Of a stretch of DNA of 64,000 nt, positions 53,405-62,321 are shown piece after piece. This DNA is from Clostridiales bacterium (lineage in GTDB: Bacteria > Bacillota > Clostridia > Christensenellales > Aristaeellaceae): assembly GCA_004556395.1 (NCBI GenBank), contig SFHK01000001.1, positions 1-64,000 on the forward strand. Direction: 5' to 3'. The stretch's first letter is position 1, and each line of letters opens with the position of its first letter. Both the position numbers and the translations under genes were made by a program. The notes below the pieces were generated by a model that saw only the letters and a list, made by a program, of their open reading frames with translations, was not told where the DNA came from and ran no database searches.

Positions 53405-54775
53405 ATGGAATACACAGGCATACCGGCACAGTCGGCGCACGCGCTCCCCAGTCAGCCTGAGGCGGAGCGCAGTGTGCTCGGCGCGATGCTTCGCTCGGCG
53501 GACGCGGTGATGCTGGCGCAGGAATCGCTGAAGGAGGACGACTTCTACGATCCGATTCTGCGCGAAATCTTTTCCGCCATGCTGTATCTGAGCGCGCGAT
53601 CGCGGCCGGTGGATATTGTTACGTTAGATGAGGAGCTTACGCGCCGCGGACGGCTTGAAGCCATCGGCGGCACGCAGTTTCTCATTGATTTGAGCCGGAG
53701 TGTTCCGGCGGCGTCGAACATCGGCGCGTATATTCGCATTGTCGACGAAAAATCGACGCTGCGCAAGCTGATCGGCGCGTCGGAGGAAATCACGAAAAAC
53801 TGCTACGCCGGAGAAATGGAAACCCCGGACGTGCTGGCCATGGCGGAAAAATCCATTTACGACATTACCATGCGCAAGGGCGGCGAGCAGCTTCAGCCGG
53901 TTCAGCCGCTGCTTCTCAAGACGTTTGAAATGATCGAGGAGCTGGTGCGCAAGCACGGCCGCATCGAGGGCGTACCCACCGGCTACAGGGGGCTGGACGA
54001 AATGACGACCGGCTTCCATCCGGGCGAGCTGATTCTGATTGCCGCGCGTCCTTCGATGGGTAAAACCAGCTTCGGCATGAACATCATCGGCAATGCGTCC
54101 ATTCGCGCGCACAAGTGCGCCGCGGTTTTCTCGCTGGAAATGCCCGCCGAGCAGCTGGTTCTGCGTCTTCTCTGCACGGAAGCCAAGGTGGACATGCAGC
54201 GGGTGCGCCGCGGGCAGATTGAGGACGACGAGTGGCTCAAGCTGTCCGAAGCGATGGCGCTGATCGCCGAAGCCAGGCTGTTTATCGACGCGACCGCGGG
54301 CATCAACGTGACCGGCATCCGTTCCAAGGCGCGCCGCCTTCAGATGGAAGAGGGACTGGACATCATCATGATCGACTATCTCGGTCTGATGACCGGCGTG
54401 GGCAAGTTCGGCTCCCGTCAAGAGGAAGTTTCCAGTATTTCCCGTTCGCTGAAGGCACTTGCGAGTGAGCTGGGCGTGCCGGTGATTGCGCTTTCGCAGC
54501 TTTCGCGTGCGCCTACCGGACGCTCGAACCACCGGCCGGTGCTGTCCGACATTCGCGATTCGGGCGCGATCGAGCAGGACGCCGACGTGGTCATGTTCAT
54601 TCACCGCGAGGAATACTACGACGACAAGCCCGAAAACAAGGGGCTTGCCGAGATCATCATCGCCAAGCAGAGAAACGGCGCGCTGGGAACCTGCCAGCTG
54701 GGCTGGAAGGGCGAGTACACCTGGTTTATGGATCTCGATCCCTCCGGAAAGGAAGTTCAGAACCCGGCTCCGTAA
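53405..54775 (+). CDS. dnaB: replicative DNA helicase DnaB
   Basis: 456 residues (ATG 53405 with GAGGG 6 bp upstream; ATG 53399 is too close to the SD). The N-terminal helical collar is about 10-150, a linker follows, and the RecA-like motor has Walker A ARPSMGKTSFG and Walker B IMIDYLGLM, with the arginine finger region RSLKALASEL. It unwinds the replication fork. It follows rplI as in other Firmicutes (dnaC of Bacillus). A strong terminator follows at 55013. Confidence 0.96.
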   Translation: MEYTGIPAQSAHALPSQPEAERSVLGAMLRSADAVMLAQESLKEDDFYDPILREIFSAMLYLSARSRPVDIVTLDEELTRRGRLEAIGGTQFLIDLSRSVPAASNIGAYIRIVDEKSTLRKLIGASEEITKNCYAGEMETPDVLAMAEKSIYDITMRKGGEQLQPVQPLLLKTFEMIEELVRKHGRIEGVPTGYRGLDEMTTGFHPGELILIAARPSMGKTSFGMNIIGNASIRAHKCAAVFSLEMPAEQLVLRLLCTEAKVDMQRVRRGQIEDDEWLKLSEAMALIAEARLFIDATAGINVTGIRSKARRLQMEEGLDIIMIDYLGLMTGVGKFGSRQEEVSSISRSLKALASELGVPVIALSQLSRAPTGRSNHRPVLSDIRDSGAIEQDADVVMFIHREEYYDDKPENKGLAEIIIAKQRNGALGTCQLGWKGEYTWFMDLDPSGKEVQNPAP

Positions 54776-54835
54776 TCGCGCGTCCGCATTTACAGGGCTT
54801 GTTCCTCCGGAAAGAAAATTCGGAATCCTCTGGAA

Positions 54836-55006
54836 TCACATGCCCGCGTCAAGGGAATCGTTCGCGCCGCCGGGCGCGCAGCTTTCACAGAAGCCGTGCC
54901 CGGCGCGCGCACAGTCGGCGCAGAGATACGCGCCGCAGCCCGCGCACGGCCGGATGGAACGCCCGTTGATTCTGCGCCCGCACAGGACGCACTCCATATC
55001 AGACAT
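54836..55006 (-). CDS. 56-residue treble-clef/zinc-finger protein
   Basis: Minus-strand ATG at 55006, GGGAGG at 55022-55017 (10 bp upstream) and stop TGA at 54838-54836. Eight cysteines in pairs: CVLC at 6-9, CAGC at 21-24, CADC at 29-32 and CESC at 40-43, a typical double zinc-binding pattern. The C-terminal 12 residues are disordered. Too short for most gene finders. Its SD lies in the stem of the dnaB terminator, so it would be translated poorly unless that stem is open. Confidence 0.7.
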   Translation of the reverse strand: MSDMECVLCGRRINGRSIRPCAGCGAYLCADCARAGHGFCESCAPGGANDSLDAGM

Positions 55007-55012
55007 GGTTAT

Positions 55013-55053
55013 ACCGCCTCCCGCGGCTTATTGTTTCCACGGGAGGCGGTTTT
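55013..55053. terminator. dnaB terminator, also covers the opposing gene's SD
   Basis: ACCGCCTCCCG and CGGGAGGCGGT form a perfect 11-bp stem, followed by TTTTA on the plus strand. On the minus strand the same stem contains the SD of the 56-residue zinc-finger gene. Confidence 0.85.
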
Positions 55054-55064
55054 ATGTATTCGAT

Positions 55065-56231
55065 TTAGTAGTAATACCCGACGTACAGCGGCTTTTTCGC
55101 GAATGCGCGGGCGGGCGCGGGGTTCTCCGTGAGGATTTCCACGTCGCGGCGGAAGCGGGCGGACGCGAGGTCTGTATAGCCGCAGACGAGCTGGGAGAAT
55201 GCCTGAACGCTCATGCGCAGGTCGGGGGAAAGCTGGGTCGGCTCCGCCTTACCGGGCTCGACCAGCCAGCGGCCGGCGTTGTCCGGAAGGAAATCGTCCG
55301 CGACCTCAATGACGAAACGGCCGAAATCGCCGCGGCGCATCGCCTTCAGCACTTCCTCCGTGTTGAGCGCGCGCAGCATATAGGGATTTCCGACGCTGCA
55401 CTGGACTTCATAGGGCGTATCGATCAGCGCGGCGAGGGGAATATCGTCGGACGCTTTGATTTCCAGCGTGTGCATTTCCGCGTCGAACCGATACAGGAAG
55501 CCGAGCAGCATGCGGAAGCCTTCCTCCGTGGTGAACGCGAAGTTCTTCACGGAAAGCACGCCCTCGCCGTTTCGCACGAGCTTTTCAAAATGCAGGCAGG
55601 CGACGGGCGCGTCGGCGTTGTACAGCGCGTAGGTGTATTCGTTTCGGGCGTAGGGCTCGCTGCGCGTCCACGCGGCAAGCTTCTTTTCGTCGCACGCGAC
55701 GGCGAGATTATAGCGGGAGATGAACGCGTCGAAGACCGGCTTCAGGAAGGAACGGTCGTCCTCCGGCTGAAGCAGACGCGCCTGCATCTGACCGGCGTAG
55801 GGCTTCAGCAGACGAACCGGCAGGGTGTACGTTTTCTCGCTCACGGCCAGCTCGTAGCCGAATTTGCGATAGAACGCGTGGTTGAACGGATACAGGCCGG
55901 AGAAAATGCATCCATGCGCCCGCTCGCGCGCGAGCAGCTGGCCGAGGACCGCGCGCACGGAACCGCCGTAGCGATAGACGGGATGCGTCGCGACGCCGCC
56001 GATGCCGGAAAGGGGCACGAACGCGCCGTCAAAGTTCATCATCAGCCGGTTGGAAAGCATGCCGCTCATCGGCTCTCCATCCTCAGTGAACGCGCCGTTT
56101 CCGATGATTTCGTCGGCGCTTGCTTCAAGTTTCTCCCGCACTTCCTCCACATTTATGATGGATTGATAGCAGATGCTCCATAGCTTTCTGAGTGCGAGAC
56201 GGTCTTCCTGTTTCAGTTCGCGAAGAATCAC
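55065..56231 (-). CDS. Eis-like GNAT acetyltransferase with SCP2 domain
   Basis: 388 residues from GTG 56231 (AAGGAGG 8 bp upstream; the longer ATG extension lacks an SD). A GNAT fold at about 1-150 with the acetyl-CoA loop GVATHPVYRYGGSVRAVL and FYRKFGYELA, a second GNAT-like lobe, and a sterol-carrier-like C-terminal domain ending in FAKKPLYVGYYY with a free carboxylate. Eis enzymes acetylate amino groups, often multiply (aminoglycosides, peptides). Substrate unknown here. Confidence 0.9.
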   Translation of the reverse strand: MILRELKQEDRLALRKLWSICYQSIINVEEVREKLEASADEIIGNGAFTEDGEPMSGMLSNRLMMNFDGAFVPLSGIGGVATHPVYRYGGSVRAVLGQLLARERAHGCIFSGLYPFNHAFYRKFGYELAVSEKTYTLPVRLLKPYAGQMQARLLQPEDDRSFLKPVFDAFISRYNLAVACDEKKLAAWTRSEPYARNEYTYALYNADAPVACLHFEKLVRNGEGVLSVKNFAFTTEEGFRMLLGFLYRFDAEMHTLEIKASDDIPLAALIDTPYEVQCSVGNPYMLRALNTEEVLKAMRRGDFGRFVIEVADDFLPDNAGRWLVEPGKAEPTQLSPDLRMSVQAFSQLVCGYTDLASARFRRDVEILTENPAPARAFAKKPLYVGYYY

Positions 56232-56349
56232 GCTGCGGCCTCCTTTTTTTGCCCATCGGGCTTTTTGAATATCGTAACACCTTCCCGCGTTTCTGTCAAC
56301 GAATCGGGCAAAATCGCGCAGATTTCGCGTAGTTTTACGGCACAAACAA

Positions 56350-56379
56350 TTGCATATGGCATGGGTTTTATGGTATACT
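56350..56379 (+). promoter_or_regulatory. phnC promoter
   Basis: TTGCAT (56350-56355), 18-bp spacer and TATACT (56374-56379); the phnC ATG lies 35 bp further on, after AAAGGAGA. Confidence 0.65.
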
Positions 56380-56413
56380 GTATTGGGGAATTCCGGCCAA
56401 AGGAGATAGGGAA

Positions 56414-57202
56414 ATGATTGAATTTCGGGATGTCAGCAAGCAGTATCCGAACGGCGTTATCGGCCTGAATCACGTGACGCTCAACATCGAGCAGGGCGAG
56501 TTTGTCGCCATTATCGGCCTGTCGGGCGCGGGCAAGTCTACGATGATCCGCACGATCAACCGCATGATCGACATTACCGGCGGTCAGCTGGTGGTGGACG
56601 GCGTGGACGTAATGACGCTGCGCGGAAAGGCGCTTCGCCGCTTCCGCCGCAAGATCGGCATGATCTTCCAGTCGTTTAATCTTGTCACGCGCGCCACCGT
56701 CATTAAGAACGTGCTCACCTCCATGGTGCCCGATATGGACTTCTTCTCGGGTCTGTTCGGTATTTTCACGAAGAAGCAGAAGCTGAGCGCACTGGAAGCG
56801 CTGGACAAGGTTGGTATTCTCGAAAAGGCCTACACCCGCTGCGATCAGCTGTCGGGCGGCCAGCAGCAGCGCGTCGCGCTGGCGCGTACGCTGAACCAGA
56901 ACCCGTCGATCATTCTGGCCGACGAGCCCGTCGCCGCGCTCGACCCGGTGACGGCGCATCAGGTGATGGACGACTTCAAGCGCATCAACACCGAAATGAA
57001 CATCTCCATTCTCATCAACATTCACCATGTCGATCTGGCGCTGGAATACGCCGACCGCGTAATCGGCATTCGCGCCGGCAATATCGTGTACGACGGCCCG
57101 ACGTCCGGCATCACGCAGCAGATTCTCGACGTGATTTACAACGGTGCGCCGGTTCCGAAGAGCTCGGATCTGGAGCAGGGAGGGCAGGATCATGCAAAGT
57201 GA
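56414..57202 (+). CDS. phnC: phosphonate ABC transporter ATP-binding protein PhnC
   Basis: 262 residues. Walker A GLSGAGKST (35-43), signature LSGGQQQR, Walker B IILADEPVAALDP and switch His in NIHHVDLA. The insertion with SMVPDMDFFSGLFGIF between Walker A and signature is typical of PhnC. It drives import of phosphonates, phosphite or related molecules, but no PhnD receptor is present next to it. It overlaps phnE by 11 bp. Confidence 0.92.
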   Translation: MIEFRDVSKQYPNGVIGLNHVTLNIEQGEFVAIIGLSGAGKSTMIRTINRMIDITGGQLVVDGVDVMTLRGKALRRFRRKIGMIFQSFNLVTRATVIKNVLTSMVPDMDFFSGLFGIFTKKQKLSALEALDKVGILEKAYTRCDQLSGGQQQRVALARTLNQNPSIILADEPVAALDPVTAHQVMDDFKRINTEMNISILINIHHVDLALEYADRVIGIRAGNIVYDGPTSGITQQILDVIYNGAPVPKSSDLEQGGQDHAK

Positions 57203-58244
57203 GGCGTTTGAAAAGAAAGGCCCGCTTTCCTTCCTGAAAAGCCGGCTTTTCCGCGCGATTGTCTGCCTTGTGCTGACGGTTGCGGGAATCTCGCTGGCCA
57301 TTTATGGCGCGGACGCGATTCGGAAATACAACCCCGCCATGGATACCGGCATCGTCAGCACGGAGCTGGGGCTGGGCGTGCTGGGCATCGCCATGGTGGT
57401 CATCTGCCTGCCGGTGGGGCTGTTTGCGGCGTTTGACATGCTGTTCAAGCCAGAAACGATCGTGCTTTCGAACGGGCACACCATTCAGCGCAAGCGTTCC
57501 CGCGCGCCGCTGATCACCATCCTGCTGGTGCTGGCGTTCTGGGCTTCTATTTACATGACGGACTTCGACCTTCGCGTGATCGTGAACCGCGGCTATCAGC
57601 TGACGGCGATCTTTAAGAAAATCTTCCAGCCGCGCTGGAGCTACTGGCGCGACATCGTCGGTCCACTGGTGGAAACGGTGAAGATGTCCATCATGGGCTC
57701 GGCGCTGGGAAGTCTGCTTTCGCTGCCGTTCGCCGTGTTCGCGTCCACCAACATCAACCGCAACAAGTACGTGGTGTCGGTGCTGCGCGTCATTCTGAAC
57801 ATCGTCCGCACGCTCCCGACGCTGGTCATCGCTTCCGTCTGCGCGCTGATTTTCAAGCTGGGCGCGTTCGCCGGTACCGTGGCCATCACGATTTTCACGT
57901 TCGGCGTGGTGTCCAAAATGCTGTATGAGTCCATTGAGACCATCGATATGGGGCCGTTCGAGGCCATGGAATCGATGGGCGCGGGGCGAATCCGCGCGTT
58001 TGCCGCCGCGTGCATGCCGCAGATTCTGCCCACGTACCTGTCGCACTGCCTGTATTCGTTTGAAATGAACATTCGCGCCGCGTCCATTCTCGGCTACGTC
58101 GGCGCGGGCGGTCTGGGCATTCTGATTCAGGATCGCGTGGGCTTCCGCGATTACAACAGCCTTGGCACGCTGCTGATCATGCTGTTCGTGGTCGTGCTGG
58201 CAATCGACAACATCAGTCAGGCGCTGCGGCGCAGATTGAGCTGA
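57192..58244 (+). CDS. phnE: phosphonate ABC transporter permease PhnE, first copy
   Basis: 350 residues from ATG 57192 (GGGAGGG upstream). Three N-terminal hydrophobic stretches (about 20-42, 60-82, 98-120) precede the permease core, which has the MGSALGSLLSLPFAVFAST start, EAMESMGAGRIRAFA coupling loop and GYVGAGGLGILIQD. It pairs with the second PhnE to form the channel. Confidence 0.93.
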   Translation: MQSEAFEKKGPLSFLKSRLFRAIVCLVLTVAGISLAIYGADAIRKYNPAMDTGIVSTELGLGVLGIAMVVICLPVGLFAAFDMLFKPETIVLSNGHTIQRKRSRAPLITILLVLAFWASIYMTDFDLRVIVNRGYQLTAIFKKIFQPRWSYWRDIVGPLVETVKMSIMGSALGSLLSLPFAVFASTNINRNKYVVSVLRVILNIVRTLPTLVIASVCALIFKLGAFAGTVAITIFTFGVVSKMLYESIETIDMGPFEAMESMGAGRIRAFAAACMPQILPTYLSHCLYSFEMNIRAASILGYVGAGGLGILIQDRVGFRDYNSLGTLLIMLFVVVLAIDNISQALRRRLS

Positions 58245-58257
58245 GGAGGGGAAAACG

Positions 58258-59832
58258 ATGAAGAAATCCAGAAATATTCCCGCCGCAATCTGCTTCGCGC
58301 TGGCGCTGATTTTCCTCGTGCTGGCCTGCGTCGGCGTGAACCTTGACAAGGAAGCCGTGCAGAACGCAAAATCGGCCGCGCCCGCCGCTACGCAGGCGCC
58401 CTTCGTCAGCTATGACAGCCGCCTGAGCGACGCTTCGCGCGTGGACGTTCTCACCGGAACGATCAGCGACGCGCCCGCGCCGACGCAGAAAGCGCCGTCC
58501 TTCGACTACAGGGGATTCATTCAGGACGGAAAGGTACAGGGGGCAGAGAGCAGCAAAACTACACCTGCACCGACGCAGAAAGCGCCGTCCTTCGACTACA
58601 GGGGATTCATTCAGGACGGCAAGGTGCAGGGAGCAGAGAGCAGCAAAACTGCACCCGCACCGACGCAGAAAGCGCCGTCCTTGGATTCCGGCGAAACGAT
58701 CACTGACGGCAAAGTGCAGGGCACAGAAGCGACCGAAGCGCCTGCGACGGCAGCGGAAATCGTCGCGACGGAGACGCGGCAGCCCGCCAAGGCGCAGGGC
58801 ACAGAAGCGACCGCAGCGCCCGAAACGCCCGCGCCAGCAGCGGAGCCTGTCGCGACGGAGACGCGGCAGCCCGGCAAGGTGCATGTGTTTCTGGTCGACT
58901 ACGCCGGTACGCTGGCGCTGATCGGCTTTGTTTTCTTAGGACTGTGGCTGATCTGCCTGTGCGTGGTTCCGGTGATTCAGGCGTACAGGCGCGACAAGCT
59001 GACGTTTGAGAACCTGAACGCGGGGCAGCGCGTGCTCAAGATGTTTACCCTCGCGCCGAACAAATGGGCGATGTACCTTCTGATTACCATTATCGTCGCC
59101 ATTCTGATCGCGTGGTCGAGCTCTTCCATTGAATGGAAGGGACTGGCATCGAAGGGCAGCGAGGTCGCCTACGGCATTGTGCACGGCATCACGCACCCGG
59201 ACATGAGCTACATTCTGTCCCTCGGCAGCGACAAGGTGCCGTATCTAATGATGCAGACCATCGCCATCGCACTGCTGGGCACGATCTTCGGCGGCATTCT
59301 TGCCATTCCCGTGGCGTTCCTGTGCGCGGAGAATGTGGTTCCGAAGTGGCTGGCGTTCATCGTGCGCGCGCTCGTGCTCGCCATCCGCACGATTCCGAGC
59401 ATCATCTGGGCGCTGTGCTGGATTCGCGTGACCGGCCCGGGCGCGCTGTGCGGCGTTATGACGCAGTCCATCTGTTCAATCGGCATGATTTCAAAAATGT
59501 ACACCACAGCCATTGAGGATCTGGACACGCGCATTCTTGAGTCACTCGACGCGGCGGGCTGCAACACCTTCCAGAAGATTCGCTACGGCATTCTGCCGCA
59601 GCTTACCGCCAACTTCATTTCGACCATCATCTACCGCTTCGACATCAACCTGAAGGACGCGACCACGCTGGGCATCGTTGGCGCTGGCGGCATCGGCGCT
59701 TCGCTGATTCAGGCGATTAACTCCCGCCGCTGGGGCATCGTCGGCGCGTTCCTGTGCGGCATGATCGCCCTGATGCTGGTTATCGAATTCGTTTCTACAA
59801 GGATTCGCGCAAAGCTTGCACATGGAGAATAA
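58258..59832 (+). CDS. phnE: PhnE permease, second copy, with tandem-repeat external insert
   Basis: 524 residues. The permease core (about 330-520) is standard, with GTIFGGILAIPVAFL, ESLDAAGCNTFQKIRYG and GIVGAGGIGASLI. The N-terminus is unusual: a hydrophobic segment at 7-26 ending in LVLAC (lipobox-like), then an Ala/Pro/Thr-rich stretch of 180 residues made of three 30-residue repeats (71-160) and two 26-28-residue repeats, before the second membrane segment at about 212-238. This part would face outside the cell. GAGGGG precedes the ATG. Confidence 0.9.
   Translation: MKKSRNIPAAICFALALIFLVLACVGVNLDKEAVQNAKSAAPAATQAPFVSYDSRLSDASRVDVLTGTISDAPAPTQKAPSFDYRGFIQDGKVQGAESSKTTPAPTQKAPSFDYRGFIQDGKVQGAESSKTAPAPTQKAPSLDSGETITDGKVQGTEATEAPATAAEIVATETRQPAKAQGTEATAAPETPAPAAEPVATETRQPGKVHVFLVDYAGTLALIGFVFLGLWLICLCVVPVIQAYRRDKLTFENLNAGQRVLKMFTLAPNKWAMYLLITIIVAILIAWSSSSIEWKGLASKGSEVAYGIVHGITHPDMSYILSLGSDKVPYLMMQTIAIALLGTIFGGILAIPVAFLCAENVVPKWLAFIVRALVLAIRTIPSIIWALCWIRVTGPGALCGVMTQSICSIGMISKMYTTAIEDLDTRILESLDAAGCNTFQKIRYGILPQLTANFISTIIYRFDINLKDATTLGIVGAGGIGASLIQAINSRRWGIVGAFLCGMIALMLVIEFVSTRIRAKLAHGE
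58468..58737 (+). repeat. three 90-bp tandem repeats inside phnE
   Basis: Units of 90 bp encode APTQKAPSFDYRGFIQDG-type repeats (residues 71-100, 101-130, 131-160); the first two are nearly identical in DNA and the third is diverged in its second half. A second repeat family, ending in VATETRQP, follows to about 58880. Frame-preserving copy number change is expected. Confidence 0.9.
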
Positions 59833-59847
59833 GGAGGAAAACTGTTT

Positions 59848-60978
59848 ATGAAGCTGCGTCAATTTCCGGGAACAAACGTAAAGGTTTCGCCGCTGGGCAT
59901 GGGCTGCATGCGCCTTCCCACGCTCGACGCGGAGAACAATCCCATCGACCGGCCGGAGGCCATTCGAATGATCCGCACAGCCATCGACCGCGGGCTGAAC
60001 TATGTGGACACAGCCTATGGCTATCACGGCGGCGACAGCGAGGTGCTCGTCGGAGAGGCGCTGGCGGACGGCTATCGCGAGAAGGTTACGCTCACCAGCA
60101 AGCTCCCGCTCTGGAAGGTGGAGAAGTATGAGGACATGGAAGCGCTTCTGGACGAGCAGCTTTCCCGCCTGAAGACGGATCATCTGGATTTTTATCTGGC
60201 GCATGCCGTGGACGGCGAGCGCTTTGACCGGCTGATGCCGGTGGGTCTGCTCCAATTCTTCGACGAAATGAAGAAGAAGGGCAAGATTCTGCACGTTGGC
60301 TTCTCGTTCCATGACGATTTTGACGTATTCAAGCGCGTCGTGGACAGCTATCCGTGGGAGCTCGCGCAGGTGCAGATGAACATCCTGGACGAATTTCATC
60401 AGGCGACGATGAAGGGCGTGGAGTACGCCGCGTCGAAGGGAATCGGCGTTGTGGTCATGGAGCCGCTTCGCGGCGGCGCGCTTACGCGCAACATTCCCGA
60501 GGAGGTTCAGGCGCTGTACGCCGCGCAGCCGGTCAGGCGCAGCCCCGCCGAATGGGCGTTCCGCTATCTGTACAATCGCCCCGAGGTCGTCACGATTCTC
60601 TCCGGCATGTCCACGATGGAGCAGATTGAAGACAACCTGCGCATCTTCGAGCACGCGGACGCGAATTGCGTGAGCGCCGAGGAAGCCGCGATGTACGTGC
60701 GCGTGCGCGAAGCCTATGAGGCGCGCATTCGCGTCGGCTGCACCGGCTGCGAATACTGCCAGCCGTGCCCGCAGGAGATCAAGATTCCGCAGATCTTCCG
60801 CCGCTACGACAGCTGCGCCATGTTTGGCGGCTTTGAGGGCTTCTATAAGAACTATGTAGAAGAGCCCAGCGCGAAGAAGTGCGTGGGCTGTGGCGCCTGC
60901 GAAGCCGCCTGCCCGCAGCACATTCAGATTCGCGAATGGCTGCAAAAGATCGACCGCGAATGCTTTGAGCACGCTTAA
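59848..60978 (+). CDS. aldo/keto reductase with C-terminal 4Fe-4S domain
   Basis: 376 residues. AKR barrel about 1-285 with the catalytic NYVDTAYGY, KLPLW and YLAHAVD segments of the usual Asp-Tyr-Lys-His tetrad. The tail has CTGCEYCQPC and CVGCGACEAAC, two 4Fe-4S clusters of the COG1453 group. Such proteins are oxidoreductases of unknown substrate in anaerobes. GGAGG precedes the ATG. It begins 15 bp after phnE. Confidence 0.9.
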   Translation: MKLRQFPGTNVKVSPLGMGCMRLPTLDAENNPIDRPEAIRMIRTAIDRGLNYVDTAYGYHGGDSEVLVGEALADGYREKVTLTSKLPLWKVEKYEDMEALLDEQLSRLKTDHLDFYLAHAVDGERFDRLMPVGLLQFFDEMKKKGKILHVGFSFHDDFDVFKRVVDSYPWELAQVQMNILDEFHQATMKGVEYAASKGIGVVVMEPLRGGALTRNIPEEVQALYAAQPVRRSPAEWAFRYLYNRPEVVTILSGMSTMEQIEDNLRIFEHADANCVSAEEAAMYVRVREAYEARIRVGCTGCEYCQPCPQEIKIPQIFRRYDSCAMFGGFEGFYKNYVEEPSAKKCVGCGACEAACPQHIQIREWLQKIDRECFEHA

Positions 60979-61002
60979 TTCATTGAGAAGGGAGATTCAT
61001 CC

Positions 61003-62193
61003 ATGTCGATTCTTGTTTGCCGCGTGAAAAGCCCCCTAAGCCAGGTTACCGAGGAGCGCGTGAAGGACTATCTGTCCTGCGTGCAGGATGAGCTGAAGGA
61101 AGAACTGCGTCTCGTTGAAATGGACGAGCTGGACAAGGTGCCGTTCGGGCTGGTCTATGTGGCTTCCGGCGGAAGCGAGGGCATCTTCCTTGAGAAATAT
61201 CTGAAGCTGGCCGAGCGCCCGCTGTACATTCTTACCAGCGGCGAAAGCAATTCGCTGGCCGCTTCGATGGAAATTCTTTCCTACCTTCAGGCGCACGGGC
61301 ATTATGGCGAGATCATTCACGGCAGCGTGAAGGACGTCGCCGCCCGCATCCGTGCGCTGAAGAGCGCCTATCAGGCGAAGGCGAACCTGAAGGGGAAGAA
61401 GCTGGGCCTGATCGGCGATCCCTCGGACTGGCTGATCGCGAGTCCGGCCGACGACGCGGCCTATCGCGCCAAGCTGGGCGTGTCGCTGGAAAAGATTCCA
61501 ATGAGCGAATTGCAGGATGAGATCAAGAAGGGCGGCTATCCGGAGAACCGCTGGACGCTCGACCTGAAGGGCAAGGGCTACGACGCGGCCGAAATGGAAA
61601 AGGCGCTGAATGTGTATGGCGCGTTCCGGCGCATCGTCGACCGTCACGGCCTGTTTGGCCTGACCGTTCGCTGCTTTGATCTGCTGGACAGCGTGCACAC
61701 CACCGGCTGTCTCGGCCTTGCCATTCTGAATGCCGAGGGCATTTATGGCGGCTGCGAGGGCGACGTGCCGTCGCTGATGTCGATGGTCATTCTGGGCGAG
61801 GTCTCCGGAAATCCCGTGTTCCTGTGCAATCCCAGCCGCATTAACACCGAGAAGGGCGAAATGGTGCTGGCGCATTGCACCCTGCCGATGAACATGCCGG
61901 AAAGCTACCGCCTGACCACGCACTATGAGAGCGGAATCGGCGTAGCCGTGGCCGGTCACGTGCCGGAGGTTCCCTGCACGATCTTCAAGACCAACGCCGC
62001 GCTCGACCGGTACTTCGCAAAGGATGGCGAAATCGTCGGCAACCTTCAGGAGCCGACGCTCTGCCGCACGCAGATTCGCCTGAAGCTGGATGATTTCAGC
62101 TATTTCCTGACCCGACCGATTTATAACCATCACCTCGTAACCCTCGGCCAGCATGAGAAGGCTCTCGCGGAGTTCTTCCACCTGATTGGCTGA
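61003..62193 (+). CDS. FucI/AraA-fold sugar isomerase-like protein
   Basis: 396 residues. The alpha/beta N-terminal half with VYVASGGSEGIFLEKY, a central FGLTVRCFDLL and NAEGIYGGCEGDVPSLMSM, and a C-terminal barrel ending in IYNHHLVTLGQH match the L-fucose isomerase-like family (C-terminal HHxVxxGxH). Metal ligands Glu and Asp appear in EGIYGGCEGD. Many members are not true isomerases. It follows the reductase by 24 bp and shares the phn operon. Confidence 0.7.
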   Translation: MSILVCRVKSPLSQVTEERVKDYLSCVQDELKEELRLVEMDELDKVPFGLVYVASGGSEGIFLEKYLKLAERPLYILTSGESNSLAASMEILSYLQAHGHYGEIIHGSVKDVAARIRALKSAYQAKANLKGKKLGLIGDPSDWLIASPADDAAYRAKLGVSLEKIPMSELQDEIKKGGYPENRWTLDLKGKGYDAAEMEKALNVYGAFRRIVDRHGLFGLTVRCFDLLDSVHTTGCLGLAILNAEGIYGGCEGDVPSLMSMVILGEVSGNPVFLCNPSRINTEKGEMVLAHCTLPMNMPESYRLTTHYESGIGVAVAGHVPEVPCTIFKTNAALDRYFAKDGEIVGNLQEPTLCRTQIRLKLDDFSYFLTRPIYNHHLVTLGQHEKALAEFFHLIG

Positions 62194-62204
62194 GCTGAAT
62201 AAGG

Positions 62205-62247
62205 AAAGCCGCTTCGACTTCTCGTGAGAGAGAACGAAGCGGCTTTT
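62205..62247. terminator. first of two tandem terminator hairpins
   Basis: AAAGCCGCTTCG and CGAAGCGGCTTTT arms around CTTCTCGTGAGAGAGA. Bidirectional (A-run and T-run on either side). It ends the phn-AKR-FucI unit. Confidence 0.9.
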
Positions 62248-62258
62248 CACCTGATCAA

Positions 62259-62302
62259 AGAAGCCGCTTCGATTCCTCGTGACGAGGAAGGAAGCGGCTT
62301 TT
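62259..62302. terminator. second tandem terminator hairpin
   Basis: AGAAGCCGCTTC and GAAGCGGCTTTTC arms around CCTCGTGACGAGG, nearly identical to the first copy. It ends the minus-strand gene at 62322 as well. Confidence 0.9.
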
Positions 62303-62321
62303 CTGCTGCCTTGAGCGGAAA

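Noticed and set aside
58468..58880. Short tandem repeats that could suggest a CRISPR array
   Set aside because: The repeats are 90 bp and coding in frame, without spacers; no cas genes occur in the window.
62205..62302. A riboswitch or attenuator
   Set aside because: It sits between convergent gene ends, with T-runs on both sides, so terminators explain it fully.
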